The translations under genes and the position numbers were made by a program. From Rhizobium lentis (GTDB lineage Bacteria > Pseudomonadota > Alphaproteobacteria > Rhizobiales > Rhizobiaceae): a DNA stretch of 64,000 bases. Positions 19,631 to 27,774 of the stretch are shown piece after piece. Where the stretch lies: positions 1,240,501 to 1,304,500 of the forward strand of contig NZ_CP071454.1 in the NCBI RefSeq assembly GCF_017352135.1, written 5' to 3'. Each line of letters opens with the position of its first letter. Position 1 is the first letter of the stretch. Under the pieces are notes generated by a model, which saw nothing but the letters and a program-made list of their open reading frames with translations, did not search any database and was not told the DNA's origin.

Positions 19631-20653
19631 TCAGGCGCGGGGCCGATGGGGACTGGTCGACTGGCGGATACGCATTTCCGGCTTGATGAGATGCATGCCG
19701 TCAGGTTCGTGGCTGCCGGCAAGTCGATCGAGAAGCGCGCGCGCAGCCAGGCGGCCGACTTCGGTCTGGCCGTTCCAGACGGTCGTCAGCGCCGGCGTAG
19801 CGATCGAGGCCTCCTCGAGATCGTCATAGCCGGTGACGGAAATATCGCGACCCGGCACAAGGCCGGCGCGGGCGATGCCGTTCATGAGGCCGATTGCGAC
19901 GAGGTCGTTCCAGCAGACCGCCGCCGTCGGTTTCTGCGGCAGGGAGAGAAAATGCACCGCCGCTTCGAAACCGCCCTGTTTCGAACGGGGACCGGGGATG
20001 CGCAGGTTCGGATCGACCTCGATGCCGGCCTTGCGCAGCGCATTGACATAGCCCTGGTAGCGGTCGCGGCCGGTGGATGTCTGGTCCGTGCCGCCGATCA
20101 TTGCAATCGAGCGGTGACCGAGACCGATCAGGTGGTTGGTGGCAAGCGAAATGCCGTAGCTGTCGTCACCGCGATAGGTTGGCAGCTCCAGACCCTCCAT
20201 CGAGCGGGCGACGAGGATCGCCGGCATGCCGTTTTCTTCCGCCAGTTGCAGATCTTCCGGCGGCGTGCCGATCGCCGGCGACATGATGACGCCGTCGCCG
20301 CCGAGCTGCAGGAGCGTCTCGATGAAGGTGCGCTGCTTTTCGACATTGTCGTAATGGTTGGAAAGAATGAAGGTGTGACGGCTGCGATCGAGCTCGCTTT
20401 CGATCGCCTTCAGGATCTCGCCATAGAACGGGTTCATGATGTCGTGAACGACGACGCCGATGATGCCGGAGCGCGAGGTGCGCAGGCTGGCGGCACGGCG
20501 ATTGTAGATGTAGCCGAGCGCGCGCGCCTGCTCCTTGATCTTCTCCCGCGTGTTGCCTGCAACCAGCGGACTGTCGCGCAAAGCGAGCGACACGGTCGCC
20601 GTTGAGATCCCGAGCGTCTCGGCGATCGTCGAAAGCTTGATCTTCTGGACCAC
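19631..20653 (-). CDS. LacI-family transcriptional regulator
   Basis: The 340-residue protein has an N-terminal LacI helix-turn-helix (KLSTIAETLGISTATVSLAL) and hinge (ARALGYIYNRRAASLRTSRS). A sugar-binding-protein-like effector domain follows. Translation probably starts at GTG 20653, with GGAGGAGG immediately upstream; the longer frame starting before that is not supported. It precedes the hydroxyacid dehydrogenase gene in a likely two-gene operon. The symmetric TTTAATTAAA site at 20713-20738 in its promoter region is a candidate autoregulatory operator. The effector is unknown. Confidence 0.88.
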   Translation of the reverse strand: MVQKIKLSTIAETLGISTATVSLALRDSPLVAGNTREKIKEQARALGYIYNRRAASLRTSRSGIIGVVVHDIMNPFYGEILKAIESELDRSRHTFILSNHYDNVEKQRTFIETLLQLGGDGVIMSPAIGTPPEDLQLAEENGMPAILVARSMEGLELPTYRGDDSYGISLATNHLIGLGHRSIAMIGGTDQTSTGRDRYQGYVNALRKAGIEVDPNLRIPGPRSKQGGFEAAVHFLSLPQKPTAAVCWNDLVAIGLMNGIARAGLVPGRDISVTGYDDLEEASIATPALTTVWNGQTEVGRLAARALLDRLAGSHEPDGMHLIKPEMRIRQSTSPHRPRA

Positions 20654-20712
20654 GTGTCCTCCTCCAGGCAGCACGCAAGACAGCAAGACCACGCTGGAAA
20701 ACCGGCGCGGCC

Positions 20713-20738
20713 TTAAAATGTTTAATTAAAAGATTTAA
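20713..20738. promoter_or_regulatory. Candidate LacI-type operator
   Basis: The centre TTTAATTAAA (20721-20730) is a perfect palindrome, and it is flanked symmetrically by TTAAA (20713-20717) and TTTAA (20734-20738). It lies 60-85 bases upstream of the LacI gene start. Assignment as its operator is inferred. Confidence 0.5.
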
Positions 20739-20771
20739 CCGGCGGAGGCAATTGGTCTTTTCAGGGAATTT

Positions 20772-21284
20772 TCAGTCTTCGTCCGGCTCTTCGATGGGAA
20801 GCGCTTCGGCCTGCAGGTTGGCATCGATCGCTTTCAGCAGGCGAACAAGATTGCGGATTTCCTTTTCTGAGAATTCCTGCGTCGCCAGTCTGTCGCAGGC
20901 CGAAGCCGCCATCTCGATCGCCCGCACGCTGTCGCGGCCAAGCGGAGTGAGGTAGACCTTGGTGAGGCGCGCATCCTCAGCATCGGGTTTGCGCTCAAGA
21001 AAACCTTGCGCCTCCATGCGACCGATCGTCCGCGTCATCGTCGGCGCTTTCACTCCGAGCTTTTGGGCAAGACCGCCCGCCGTCATGCCGTCGCTTTCGG
21101 CAAGCGAGAGAATGACGCCGTCCTGACCGGCGTAGAGGCCGCTTTCGAAAAGGTTGCGCGAGAGCGCCGTACGCATGGAACGAGCCGCCTGGGTCAGCGC
21201 TGGCGAAAGGTCGACGAGCGTATACTCCGTCTGGTCTTTCTTCTTGGACTTGCTCTTCTTGCCGTCCTTATGCTTCTTTCCCAT
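20772..21284 (-). CDS. MarR-family transcriptional regulator
   Basis: The 170-residue protein has a Lys-rich N-terminal tail (GKKHKDGKKSKSKKKDQTE) and then a MarR winged helix: MTAGGLAQKLGVKAPTMTRT as the recognition region and the wing DAEDARLTKVYLTPLGR. MarR proteins bind palindromic DNA as dimers and release it on binding phenolic or oxidising ligands. I chose ATG 21284 because AAAGGG is well spaced for it; ATG 21290 and further upstream starts are possible. It is divergent from the creatininase-type gene, 85 bases away, which may be its target. Confidence 0.85.
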   Translation of the reverse strand: MGKKHKDGKKSKSKKKDQTEYTLVDLSPALTQAARSMRTALSRNLFESGLYAGQDGVILSLAESDGMTAGGLAQKLGVKAPTMTRTIGRMEAQGFLERKPDAEDARLTKVYLTPLGRDSVRAIEMAASACDRLATQEFSEKEIRNLVRLLKAIDANLQAEALPIEEPDED

Positions 21285-21369
21285 AGCCATCCCTTTGATC
21301 TTTAAGCCCCGAAGCCGCTGCGATATGACATTGCCCATGATCTCGTCATAAACAAGAGGCAACAACCGG

Positions 21370-22158
21370 ATGACGACGCCTTCACCCCACTTCGACGACA
21401 GCGGCTCGGTCGAGGCCCCTGGCGGAGAGCGCCTGATCGCGGTGCTGCCGCTTGGCGCTCATGAGCAGCACGGCCCCCACCTGCCCTTCGAAACCGACAC
21501 GCTGATTGCCGAAGGCATCGCCGGACGATTGAAGATGGCCTTGCGCGACGGCTTGTCGGCCACCTTCCTGCCCGCCGAATCGGTCGGCTACTCCATAGAG
21601 CATATGGATGTTGAAGGAACGAAGACGCTCGCCTTCGACGAAGCGGTCAACCGCTGGCTCGGCATCGCCGAGGAGCTGGCGAAGCAGGGAATCCGCAAAT
21701 TCGTAATGCTGAACGCCCATGGCGGCAATTCGCCTCTCATATCAATCGTCGCGACAGAGGCGCGGGTCCGTTTTGCCATGCTGGCAGTGGCGACGAGCTG
21801 GACCCGTTTCGGCCTGCCTGATGGCGTGATTGCGCCGGAGGAAAAGGCGATCGGCATTCATGGCGGCGATATCGAGACCTCAGTGATGCTGGCGCTTCAT
21901 CCCGACAGGGTCGATATGACCAAGGCGGCGGATTTCCCCTCGCGGCAGACGGAATTCGCCGCTCGCTTCAAACACCTGCGCGCCTACGGCCCGCACGCCT
22001 TCGGCTGGAAAATGTCGGATCTCAACAGATCAGGCGTTGCAGGCAATGCCGCGGCTGCGACGGCTGAAAAGGGCGAGGCGCTGATAGCGCATGCGGTGAA
22101 GGGACTGGTGGAATTGCTGGAGGATATCGATGCATTCGACATCACGCAGCTCCGGTGA
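21370..22158 (+). CDS. Creatininase-family amidohydrolase
   Basis: The 262-residue protein has the metal-binding motifs of the creatininase family: LPLGAHEQHGPHLPFETDT near residue 30 with Glu, His and Asp ligands, LNAHGGNSPLI in the middle and IHGGDIETSVML further on. Members hydrolyse cyclic amides such as creatinine or act on formamide intermediates. The exact substrate here is not known, so creatininase is only a family name. The gene is alone on its strand, divergent from a MarR regulator and followed by the zinc-type operator of the cobW operon. Confidence 0.85.
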   Translation: MTTPSPHFDDSGSVEAPGGERLIAVLPLGAHEQHGPHLPFETDTLIAEGIAGRLKMALRDGLSATFLPAESVGYSIEHMDVEGTKTLAFDEAVNRWLGIAEELAKQGIRKFVMLNAHGGNSPLISIVATEARVRFAMLAVATSWTRFGLPDGVIAPEEKAIGIHGGDIETSVMLALHPDRVDMTKAADFPSRQTEFAARFKHLRAYGPHAFGWKMSDLNRSGVAGNAAAATAEKGEALIAHAVKGLVELLEDIDAFDITQLR

Positions 22159-22188
22159 AATGGGTGATCTGCCCGGTGCAGATGATGT

Positions 22189-22210
22189 GATCTTATAACA
22201 TTATAAAATC
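22189..22210. promoter_or_regulatory. Zur-like operator upstream of the cobW-type gene
   Basis: GATCTTATAA (22189-22198) and TTATAAAATC (22201-22210) are inverted copies matching at 9 of 10 positions, separated by CA. The shape fits the TTATAA-centred boxes of the zinc uptake regulator Zur. The site lies about 95 bases before ATG 22306. Zur control of a CobW/YciC gene is known in Agrobacterium, so the assignment is reasonable but not proven. Confidence 0.7.
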
Positions 22211-22305
22211 CTTTGAACTGCCGTGCCCATGCCATTATATGAGACCAACCGTTCAAGCAGCCGATCCCCAGCCGTTCGGCCGCAGGCCTAATCCTAGAGG
22301 TTCTC

Positions 22306-23400
22306 ATGACCGACGCGATCTCCACACAGAAGCCCATTCCCGTCACCGTGCTCACCGGTTATCTCGGCGCCGGCAAGACGACCTTGCTCAACCGCATCCT
22401 CTCGGAAAATCACGGCAAGAAATATGCGGTCATCGTCAACGAGTTCGGCGAAATCGGCATCGACAACGACCTCATCGTTGAGTCCGATGAAGAAATTTAC
22501 GAAATGAACAATGGCTGCGTCTGTTGCACGGTGCGCGGCGACCTGATCCGTGTCGTCGAAGGCCTGATGCGCCGCCCCGGCCGCTTCGACGGCATCATCG
22601 TCGAGACGACAGGTCTTGCCGATCCCGTGCCGGTCGCCCAGACCTTCTTCATGGACGACGACGTGCGCGCCAAGACCGAGCTTGACGCTGTCGTTGCTCT
22701 CGTCGACGCCAAGCACCTGCCGCTGCGCCTGAAGGACAGCCGCGAGGCCGAGGACCAGATCGCCTTCGCCGACGTCGTCGTCATCAACAAGAGCGACCTC
22801 GTGAGCCCCGAAGAACTTGATGTGATCGAAGACATCGTCCGCGCCATCAACCCGGCCGCCCGTGTCTACAAAACCAGCCGCTCGGGCGTCGATCTCGCCC
22901 GCGTGCTCGATCAGGGCGCCTTCAACCTGGAACGCGCGCTCGAAAACGATCCGCATTTCCTCGAACACGGCCATGATGATCATGTCTGCGGACCGGATTG
23001 TGATCACGACCACCACCATCATGACCATGATCACGATCATCACGGTCACGATCACCACCATGGCGCCCATAACCATGGGGCGATGTCAGCGATCCACGAT
23101 GTAACGGTGCAGTCGGTATCGCTGCGCGGCGGCCAGATGAATCCGGAGCGTTTCTTCCCCTGGATTCAGAAGGTCACGCAGACGCAGGGACCGAACATTC
23201 TCCGCCTCAAGGGCATCATCGCCTTCAAGGACGACCCCGAGCGTTACGTCGTCCAGGGCGTGCACATGATCATCGAAGGCGATCATCAGCGTCCGTGGAA
23301 GGAAGGCGAGAAGCATGAAAGCCGTCTCGTCTTCATCGGCCGCGATCTCGACCGCGAAAAGCTCGAGGCCTCCTTCAAGGCCTGCGAGGCAGCCGCCTGA
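22306..23400 (+). CDS. CobW/COG0523-family GTPase, probable zinc metallochaperone (YciC type)
   Basis: The 364-residue protein has Walker A G18-YLGAGKT, the family metal motif C71-V-C-C74 and the GTPase motif NKSDL. An extreme histidine/aspartate-rich linker lies at about 222-262, and the C-terminal CobW_C domain follows. COG0523 GTPases of this type deliver zinc to client enzymes when zinc is scarce. The Zur-like box at 22189-22210 supports zinc rather than cobalt. The stop overlaps the start of the WD40 gene (TGATG), so the two are translationally coupled. The WD40 and GNAT genes downstream are likely in the same transcript. Confidence 0.9.
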   Translation: MTDAISTQKPIPVTVLTGYLGAGKTTLLNRILSENHGKKYAVIVNEFGEIGIDNDLIVESDEEIYEMNNGCVCCTVRGDLIRVVEGLMRRPGRFDGIIVETTGLADPVPVAQTFFMDDDVRAKTELDAVVALVDAKHLPLRLKDSREAEDQIAFADVVVINKSDLVSPEELDVIEDIVRAINPAARVYKTSRSGVDLARVLDQGAFNLERALENDPHFLEHGHDDHVCGPDCDHDHHHHDHDHDHHGHDHHHGAHNHGAMSAIHDVTVQSVSLRGGQMNPERFFPWIQKVTQTQGPNILRLKGIIAFKDDPERYVVQGVHMIIEGDHQRPWKEGEKHESRLVFIGRDLDREKLEASFKACEAAA

Positions 23401-24389
23401 TGCCGACAGTTGCACCGCTTGATCTCGACGGCCACATTCTGGCCGTCGAATTTTTGGGTGATACCCCCTTTTTCGCAAACGCAAACGGCACCTTTCATCG
23501 GCTGGACGGCGGCGAGAGGGTTTCAGAAGCCCATCAGGGCATGCTCACCGCGATCCGTGATCCATATAGCGACAGCCTGATCTCCGGCGGCGAGGACGGC
23601 AAGGTTCTGCGCATCGCCGCCGACGGCAGCGTCCGCGAACTCGCGACTGCGCCGCGCAAGTGGATCGCGCAGGTCGCGGCCGGCCCGCAAGGAGCCGTTG
23701 CCTATTCCTACGGCAAGAGTTCGCTCGTCCGCCTGGCCGATGGCACCACCAAGGAATTCCCGGAGGAACGCACGGTCGAGGGCATCGCCTTCGCGCCGAA
23801 AGGCCTGCGCATCGCCGCCGCCCGTTACAACGGCGTATCCCTGCACTGGGTCGGCATGAACGCCAAACCGGTCGATCTCGAATGGAAGGGCGCCCATACC
23901 GCCGTCACCTTCTCGCCTGATGGTAATTTCCTCGTCACCTCGATGCAGGAAAACGCCCTGCACGGCTGGAAGCTCGACAGCAAACCTGGCGCCGAGGCCC
24001 GCCACATGCGCATGACCGGCTATCCCGCCAAGGTGAAATCGCTTTCCTGGTCGGTCAAAGGCAAATGGCTTGCCTCCTCAGGCGCGCCCGCAGCCATCGT
24101 CTGGCCCTTCCAGGGCAAGGACGGGCCGATGGGCAAGGCGCCGCTGGAGCTCGGCACCCGTGCCAATATCATGGCGACCGCGGTAAGATTCCATCCGCTG
24201 GAGGATATTCTTGCCATCGGCTTCGTCGACGGCATGATCCTCGCCGTGCGCATCGCCGACAGCAAGGCAGCCCTGCTACGCCGCCCCGGCAAAGGTGCGA
24301 TAACGGCGATGAGCTGGAGTGCAAACGGCAAGCTGCTTGCCTTCGCCTCTGAAGCCGGCGATTGCGGCGTCGTCGATATCTCGGCTTAA
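23400..24389 (+). CDS. WD40-repeat protein
   Basis: The 329-residue protein consists of WD40-like blades, for example HQGMLTAIRDPYSDSLISGG, VTFSPDGNFLVTSMQENALH and ITAMSWSANGKLLAFASEAG, giving a beta-propeller of probably seven blades. There is no signal peptide, so it should be cytoplasmic and serve as a binding platform. It overlaps the cobW-type gene by one base. Tight coupling to a zinc GTPase suggests a role as partner or client in zinc homeostasis, but that is inference. Confidence 0.85.
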   Translation: MPTVAPLDLDGHILAVEFLGDTPFFANANGTFHRLDGGERVSEAHQGMLTAIRDPYSDSLISGGEDGKVLRIAADGSVRELATAPRKWIAQVAAGPQGAVAYSYGKSSLVRLADGTTKEFPEERTVEGIAFAPKGLRIAAARYNGVSLHWVGMNAKPVDLEWKGAHTAVTFSPDGNFLVTSMQENALHGWKLDSKPGAEARHMRMTGYPAKVKSLSWSVKGKWLASSGAPAAIVWPFQGKDGPMGKAPLELGTRANIMATAVRFHPLEDILAIGFVDGMILAVRIADSKAALLRRPGKGAITAMSWSANGKLLAFASEAGDCGVVDISA

Positions 24390-24405
24390 GGCCGCGTTGC
24401 CGGCA

Positions 24406-24894
24406 ATGAACGACCCCCTGGCCAAAGCTGAAATCGTCGCACTTGGCGCCAGCCACATGCAGGCGGCAGCACGGATCAGGCGTGTCGCCCTATGGCAGCG
24501 GCTGCCCTGGCTGCCGGTTCTGCACAGGCCGGAAGAGGAAGAGCAGTACTGGCGCATGCATCTGCTGCCGAATCGCGCGATTCTCGGCGCCGCCGTGGAA
24601 AACAAGCTCGTCGGCGTCATCGCCTATGGCGACGATTGGATAGAGCAGCTTTATGTTCTCCCCGATTTCCAGGGTATGGGCATCGGCTCCCTGCTTCTCG
24701 GCTGCGCCAAGGAGGAGATGGACGACATCAGACTGTGGACGTTCCAGCGCAATACGGGCGCCCGCGCTTTTTACGAGCGGCACGGTTTTACCGCCGAGGA
24801 AGAAACCGACGGCCTCGATAATGAGGAAAAAGAACCGGATGTGTGTTATCATTGGCGCCGGCTTCCAGAGCCGACGCCTGGCCTGTCTGGCTAG
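24406..24894 (+). CDS. GNAT-family N-acetyltransferase
   Basis: The 162-residue protein has a GNAT acetyl-CoA motif in LYVLPDFQGMGIGSLLLGCA and a C-terminal NTGARAFYERHGFTAEEETD. It should acetylate a small molecule or a protein amine; the substrate is unknown. ATG 24406 lies 17 bases after the WD40 stop and gives a normal-length product, while the longer frame upstream overlaps the WD40 gene. It probably belongs to the cobW-WD40 transcript. Confidence 0.85.
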   Translation: MNDPLAKAEIVALGASHMQAAARIRRVALWQRLPWLPVLHRPEEEEQYWRMHLLPNRAILGAAVENKLVGVIAYGDDWIEQLYVLPDFQGMGIGSLLLGCAKEEMDDIRLWTFQRNTGARAFYERHGFTAEEETDGLDNEEKEPDVCYHWRRLPEPTPGLSG

Positions 24895-24996
24895 AACATC
24901 GGACCGCCTGTATATCGGGCTTGCCGAATGCGCTGGCCAAGCGAACATGTGACCCGCGAAGCATCGCCTTCGCTGCGGCTGACAGAGGAAAAGGGA

Positions 24997-25815
24997 ATGC
25001 CGAAATCGACCGGCCTCGATTTGGCCGAGCAACAGCCGCCGCCTTTGAGCGACGCATCCGTCTGGGCCGTCATCCGCGCCGAGGCGGCCGAGCTTGCCGC
25101 ACGCGAACCGATATTGCGGCGCCTGCTCACCACCGAGGTAACGGACGCGACCGGCGATCATGAGATCATCGCCCGTGTTCTGGCCGCGCGGCTTTCCGTC
25201 ACGCAGGTGGAAACGGGCAATCTGTTCGATCTCATCCTGTCCACCCTGAACGACGATATCATGCGCAAGGTCGAGGCCGATCTCATTGCCGTGCGCGAGC
25301 GCGATCCGGCCTGCACGACATTTCTGCACGCGCTTCTGAACCTCAAGGGGTTTCATGCGCTGCAGACGCACCGCATCGCCCATGCGCTCTGGAACGCCGG
25401 CCGGCTGGAAATCGCTACCTGGCTCGCCAATCTGGCCTCGCTGGTCTTCGGCCCGGATATACATCCGGCCGCACGGATCGGCGCTTCCATCATGCTCGAC
25501 CACGGCTCGGGAATCGTCATCGGCGAAACCGCTGTCATTGAGGATGAAGTGTCGATCCTGCAGAATGTCACGCTCGGCGGCACCGGCAAGGAGACGGGCG
25601 ACCGTCATCCCAAAATCCGCCACGGCGTCATGATCGGCGCGGGCGCCAAGATCCTCGGTAATATCGAAATCGGCGCCTTCAGCAAGATCGCCGCCGGCAG
25701 CGTCGTGCTGAAACCGGTCCCCGAACATTGCACGGTCGCCGGCGTGCCGGCTGCCATCGTGCGCATCCACCGTGCCGATGAGATCCCGGCCGAGACCATG
25801 GACCAGAATATTTAG
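24997..25815 (+). CDS. cysE: Serine O-acetyltransferase
   Basis: The 272-residue protein is of normal CysE length. The N-terminal helical domain (SVWAVIRAEAAELAAREPIL) is followed by the left-handed beta-helix of hexapeptide repeats with the catalytic region FGPDIHPAARIGASIMLDHG, the motif VIGETAVIEDEVSILQNVTL and the GGTGKETGDRHPKI loop. It makes O-acetylserine from serine and acetyl-CoA, the step before cysteine synthase. ATG 24997 has an AAGGGA upstream; the longer frame from 24928 is less likely. It lies 102 bases after the GNAT gene on the same strand. Confidence 0.93.
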   Translation: MPKSTGLDLAEQQPPPLSDASVWAVIRAEAAELAAREPILRRLLTTEVTDATGDHEIIARVLAARLSVTQVETGNLFDLILSTLNDDIMRKVEADLIAVRERDPACTTFLHALLNLKGFHALQTHRIAHALWNAGRLEIATWLANLASLVFGPDIHPAARIGASIMLDHGSGIVIGETAVIEDEVSILQNVTLGGTGKETGDRHPKIRHGVMIGAGAKILGNIEIGAFSKIAAGSVVLKPVPEHCTVAGVPAAIVRIHRADEIPAETMDQNI

Positions 25816-25837
25816 GTTAAAGACGCGCGGCGCGTCG

Positions 25838-26866
25838 TCAGGTCGCCCGCACCGCGCCGATGATGTCCGCCAGCAGGCCGTGCAGCAGGTCCCTGTAGCC
25901 GTTTCGGGCAGAAGGGCCGCTCTCTTCCGACGTCATGACAACGGTCAGATCGAGCGACGGCACGATGTAGAGCATCTGACCGCCATAGCCCCAGGCGAAA
26001 TGCACCTGCTCGCCGCCGATCTGCCGTGCGAACCAACCATAGCCATATTCATCGCCGGAGAAATACGAGTTGGTGCGATGTTGCCACGACCGGGAGATCC
26101 AGTCGGCGGGCACCACCTGCTCCCCTTCCGGCGTGCGTCCACCGTTGCGATACAGCTCGCCGAAGGCAAGCAGGGACCGAGCGCTCATCGCCATCTGATT
26201 GCCGCCGAGATAGATGCCCTGCGGATCTCGCTCCCATGCCTCGATGTGGAAACCGTCGACCGGGCCGAGCCATTCGCGCGCCAAGGCCAGCGTCGAACGA
26301 CGTCCGACCTTGGTCAGAATGGCTGAAAGCAGATGCGTGGACGCGGTGGAATAGAGCATTTCCCCACCCGGCCGATCGACAAAGGGCTGTGAGAGGGCGA
26401 AGCGCACCCAGTTGTGTGAGGAAACCCAGCGGCCGTAATTCGGTCCCGACATGCGGGCGAGCCCGGCTTGCATCGAGAGAAGGTGGCCGATGGTGATGTC
26501 GTTGAGGCGCGGGTCGGGCGCTGCGGGAAGATCGGCCTTCAGGATCGGCGCGATTTTCTGGTCTGGTCCATCGAGCAAGCCTTTGCTGATTGCTATACCG
26601 ACTAGCGCCGAAATGATCGATTTCGATGCGGACTTGATATTGGTCGATTCTGATGGCGAATGGCCATGGAAGCCACGTTCGGAGAGAACGCGTCCGCCGC
26701 GGGCGACAATCACCGTCTTTAGTGCCCGCATCGCCGGGTCGCTCGCCGCCAAATCGAGGCGCGGACCAAGCCCGGTGACGGCGAGGGCCGTGCTCGGGGC
26801 AACGGCCGGCGCCGAGGCGGCAAGCGACAGGGAGAAGAAAAGCAGAAGGGAGAGAACGCGGATCAT
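25838..26866 (-). CDS. Secreted beta-lactamase-fold serine hydrolase (class C / esterase type)
   Basis: The 342-residue protein has a signal peptide (MIRVLSLLLFFSLSLAASAP). The active-site motif SASKS (SxxK) is in NIKSASKSIISALVGIAISK, the tyrosine motif is in MLYSTASTHLLS, and the third motif region is HFAWGYGGQMLY. This is the beta-lactamase/transpeptidase-like fold used by class C enzymes, DD-peptidases and esterases, and true beta-lactam resistance cannot be inferred. The start at ATG 26866 is chosen for the signal peptide. It converges on cysE with 22 bases between. Confidence 0.82.
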   Translation of the reverse strand: MIRVLSLLLFFSLSLAASAPAVAPSTALAVTGLGPRLDLAASDPAMRALKTVIVARGGRVLSERGFHGHSPSESTNIKSASKSIISALVGIAISKGLLDGPDQKIAPILKADLPAAPDPRLNDITIGHLLSMQAGLARMSGPNYGRWVSSHNWVRFALSQPFVDRPGGEMLYSTASTHLLSAILTKVGRRSTLALAREWLGPVDGFHIEAWERDPQGIYLGGNQMAMSARSLLAFGELYRNGGRTPEGEQVVPADWISRSWQHRTNSYFSGDEYGYGWFARQIGGEQVHFAWGYGGQMLYIVPSLDLTVVMTSEESGPSARNGYRDLLHGLLADIIGAVRAT

Positions 26867-27042
26867 GCCGCGCAAGATAGGATATCGCCGCGGGATGTTC
26901 GCGGGCCGGCGGCACATTTCACGCGATTGTGTTGCCGTGTGTACCGGGCATCCGGTGATCCCGCCGCGAGCCCGCTAAAAAGACAATCCGCGCCGCAACC
27001 TGGCAGGCCCGCCTGCCTCCATGGTCAAGCGGCGCGGACACC

Positions 27043-27077
27043 GTCGGCCGAGGGAAGGACCCTCAACCCCGGCCGAC
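27043..27077 (-). terminator. Possible terminator after the GNAT gene at 27091
   Basis: GTCGGCCG (27043-27050) and CGGCCGAC (27070-27077) pair outside, and AGGG/CCCT can pair inside. There is no T run on either side, so this is weak. Confidence 0.35.
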
Positions 27078-27090
27078 TGGTCGCACAGCC

Positions 27091-27681
27091 TCAGGCTGCG
27101 CGGCGAACCGGCGCGCCGGCCAGCATGCGCCCCGAGGGAACGATCATGCCGGCCGCGCCGTCAAGCCAGCCTTCCGTGAGCTCGAGCGCAAGAAAGCGCG
27201 AGCGTTCGAACGGACCCGGCATGACAAGATGGCGAGCTTTTTCGGCGAAGAAGCCGAAGCGCTCGTAATATGCGGCATCGCCGACTAGCAGGACGGCGCC
27301 ATGCCCGCGGTTTTTAGCTTCGAGGATCGCCGCGCGCATCAGCGCCGAGCCGATGCCCTTGCCGCCGTGATGAGGCGCAACGGCGAGCGGGCCGAGCAGC
27401 AGCGCATTGATCGGCGTACCTTCATCATTGACGCCGGCCTCGATGTTCCAGAGCCGCACCGAGCCGATGACATGGCCGTCGCGATCGCGCGCAACGAGGG
27501 CAAGGCCTTCGGCCGGAATCCGGTTGCGGCGGATCTTCTCCGACGATTTCTTGCGGCGATCCGGGCCCATGACCCGGTCGAGCAGATTTTCACGGGCGAC
27601 GACATCCGACGGATTTTCGGCGTCGATGGTGAAAATGGAGGGCGCAAAGAATGCGCGGACAGAATCAAGAACAGCGGCCAT
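27091..27681 (-). CDS. GNAT-family N-acetyltransferase, YhbS-like
   Basis: The 196-residue protein has the acetyl-CoA motif LAVAPHHGGKGIGSALMRAA and the C-terminal AYYERFGFFAEKARHLVMPG typical of YhbS-type acetyltransferases. The N-terminal ENPSDVVARENLLDRVMGP is also common in rhizobial members. The substrate is unknown. It lies in the same direction as the decarboxylase gene, 93 bases downstream of it, and could be read through from it. Confidence 0.85.
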   Translation of the reverse strand: MAAVLDSVRAFFAPSIFTIDAENPSDVVARENLLDRVMGPDRRKKSSEKIRRNRIPAEGLALVARDRDGHVIGSVRLWNIEAGVNDEGTPINALLLGPLAVAPHHGGKGIGSALMRAAILEAKNRGHGAVLLVGDAAYYERFGFFAEKARHLVMPGPFERSRFLALELTEGWLDGAAGMIVPSGRMLAGAPVRRAA

Positions 27682-27774
27682 CTTGGCCTCCCGTACCCAA
27701 TACCGTTATCAGCGGTGATGAGGAAAATTGTGAGCTTGCCGCCCCGACTGGTTACGGGGCCGGCGGTAACGACC

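Noticed and set aside
22975..23085. Repetitive CAC/CAT and GAT tracts that look like a DNA repeat
   Set aside because: They encode the His/Asp-rich linker of the CobW-type protein. Spacing is irregular and there are no spacers as in CRISPR.
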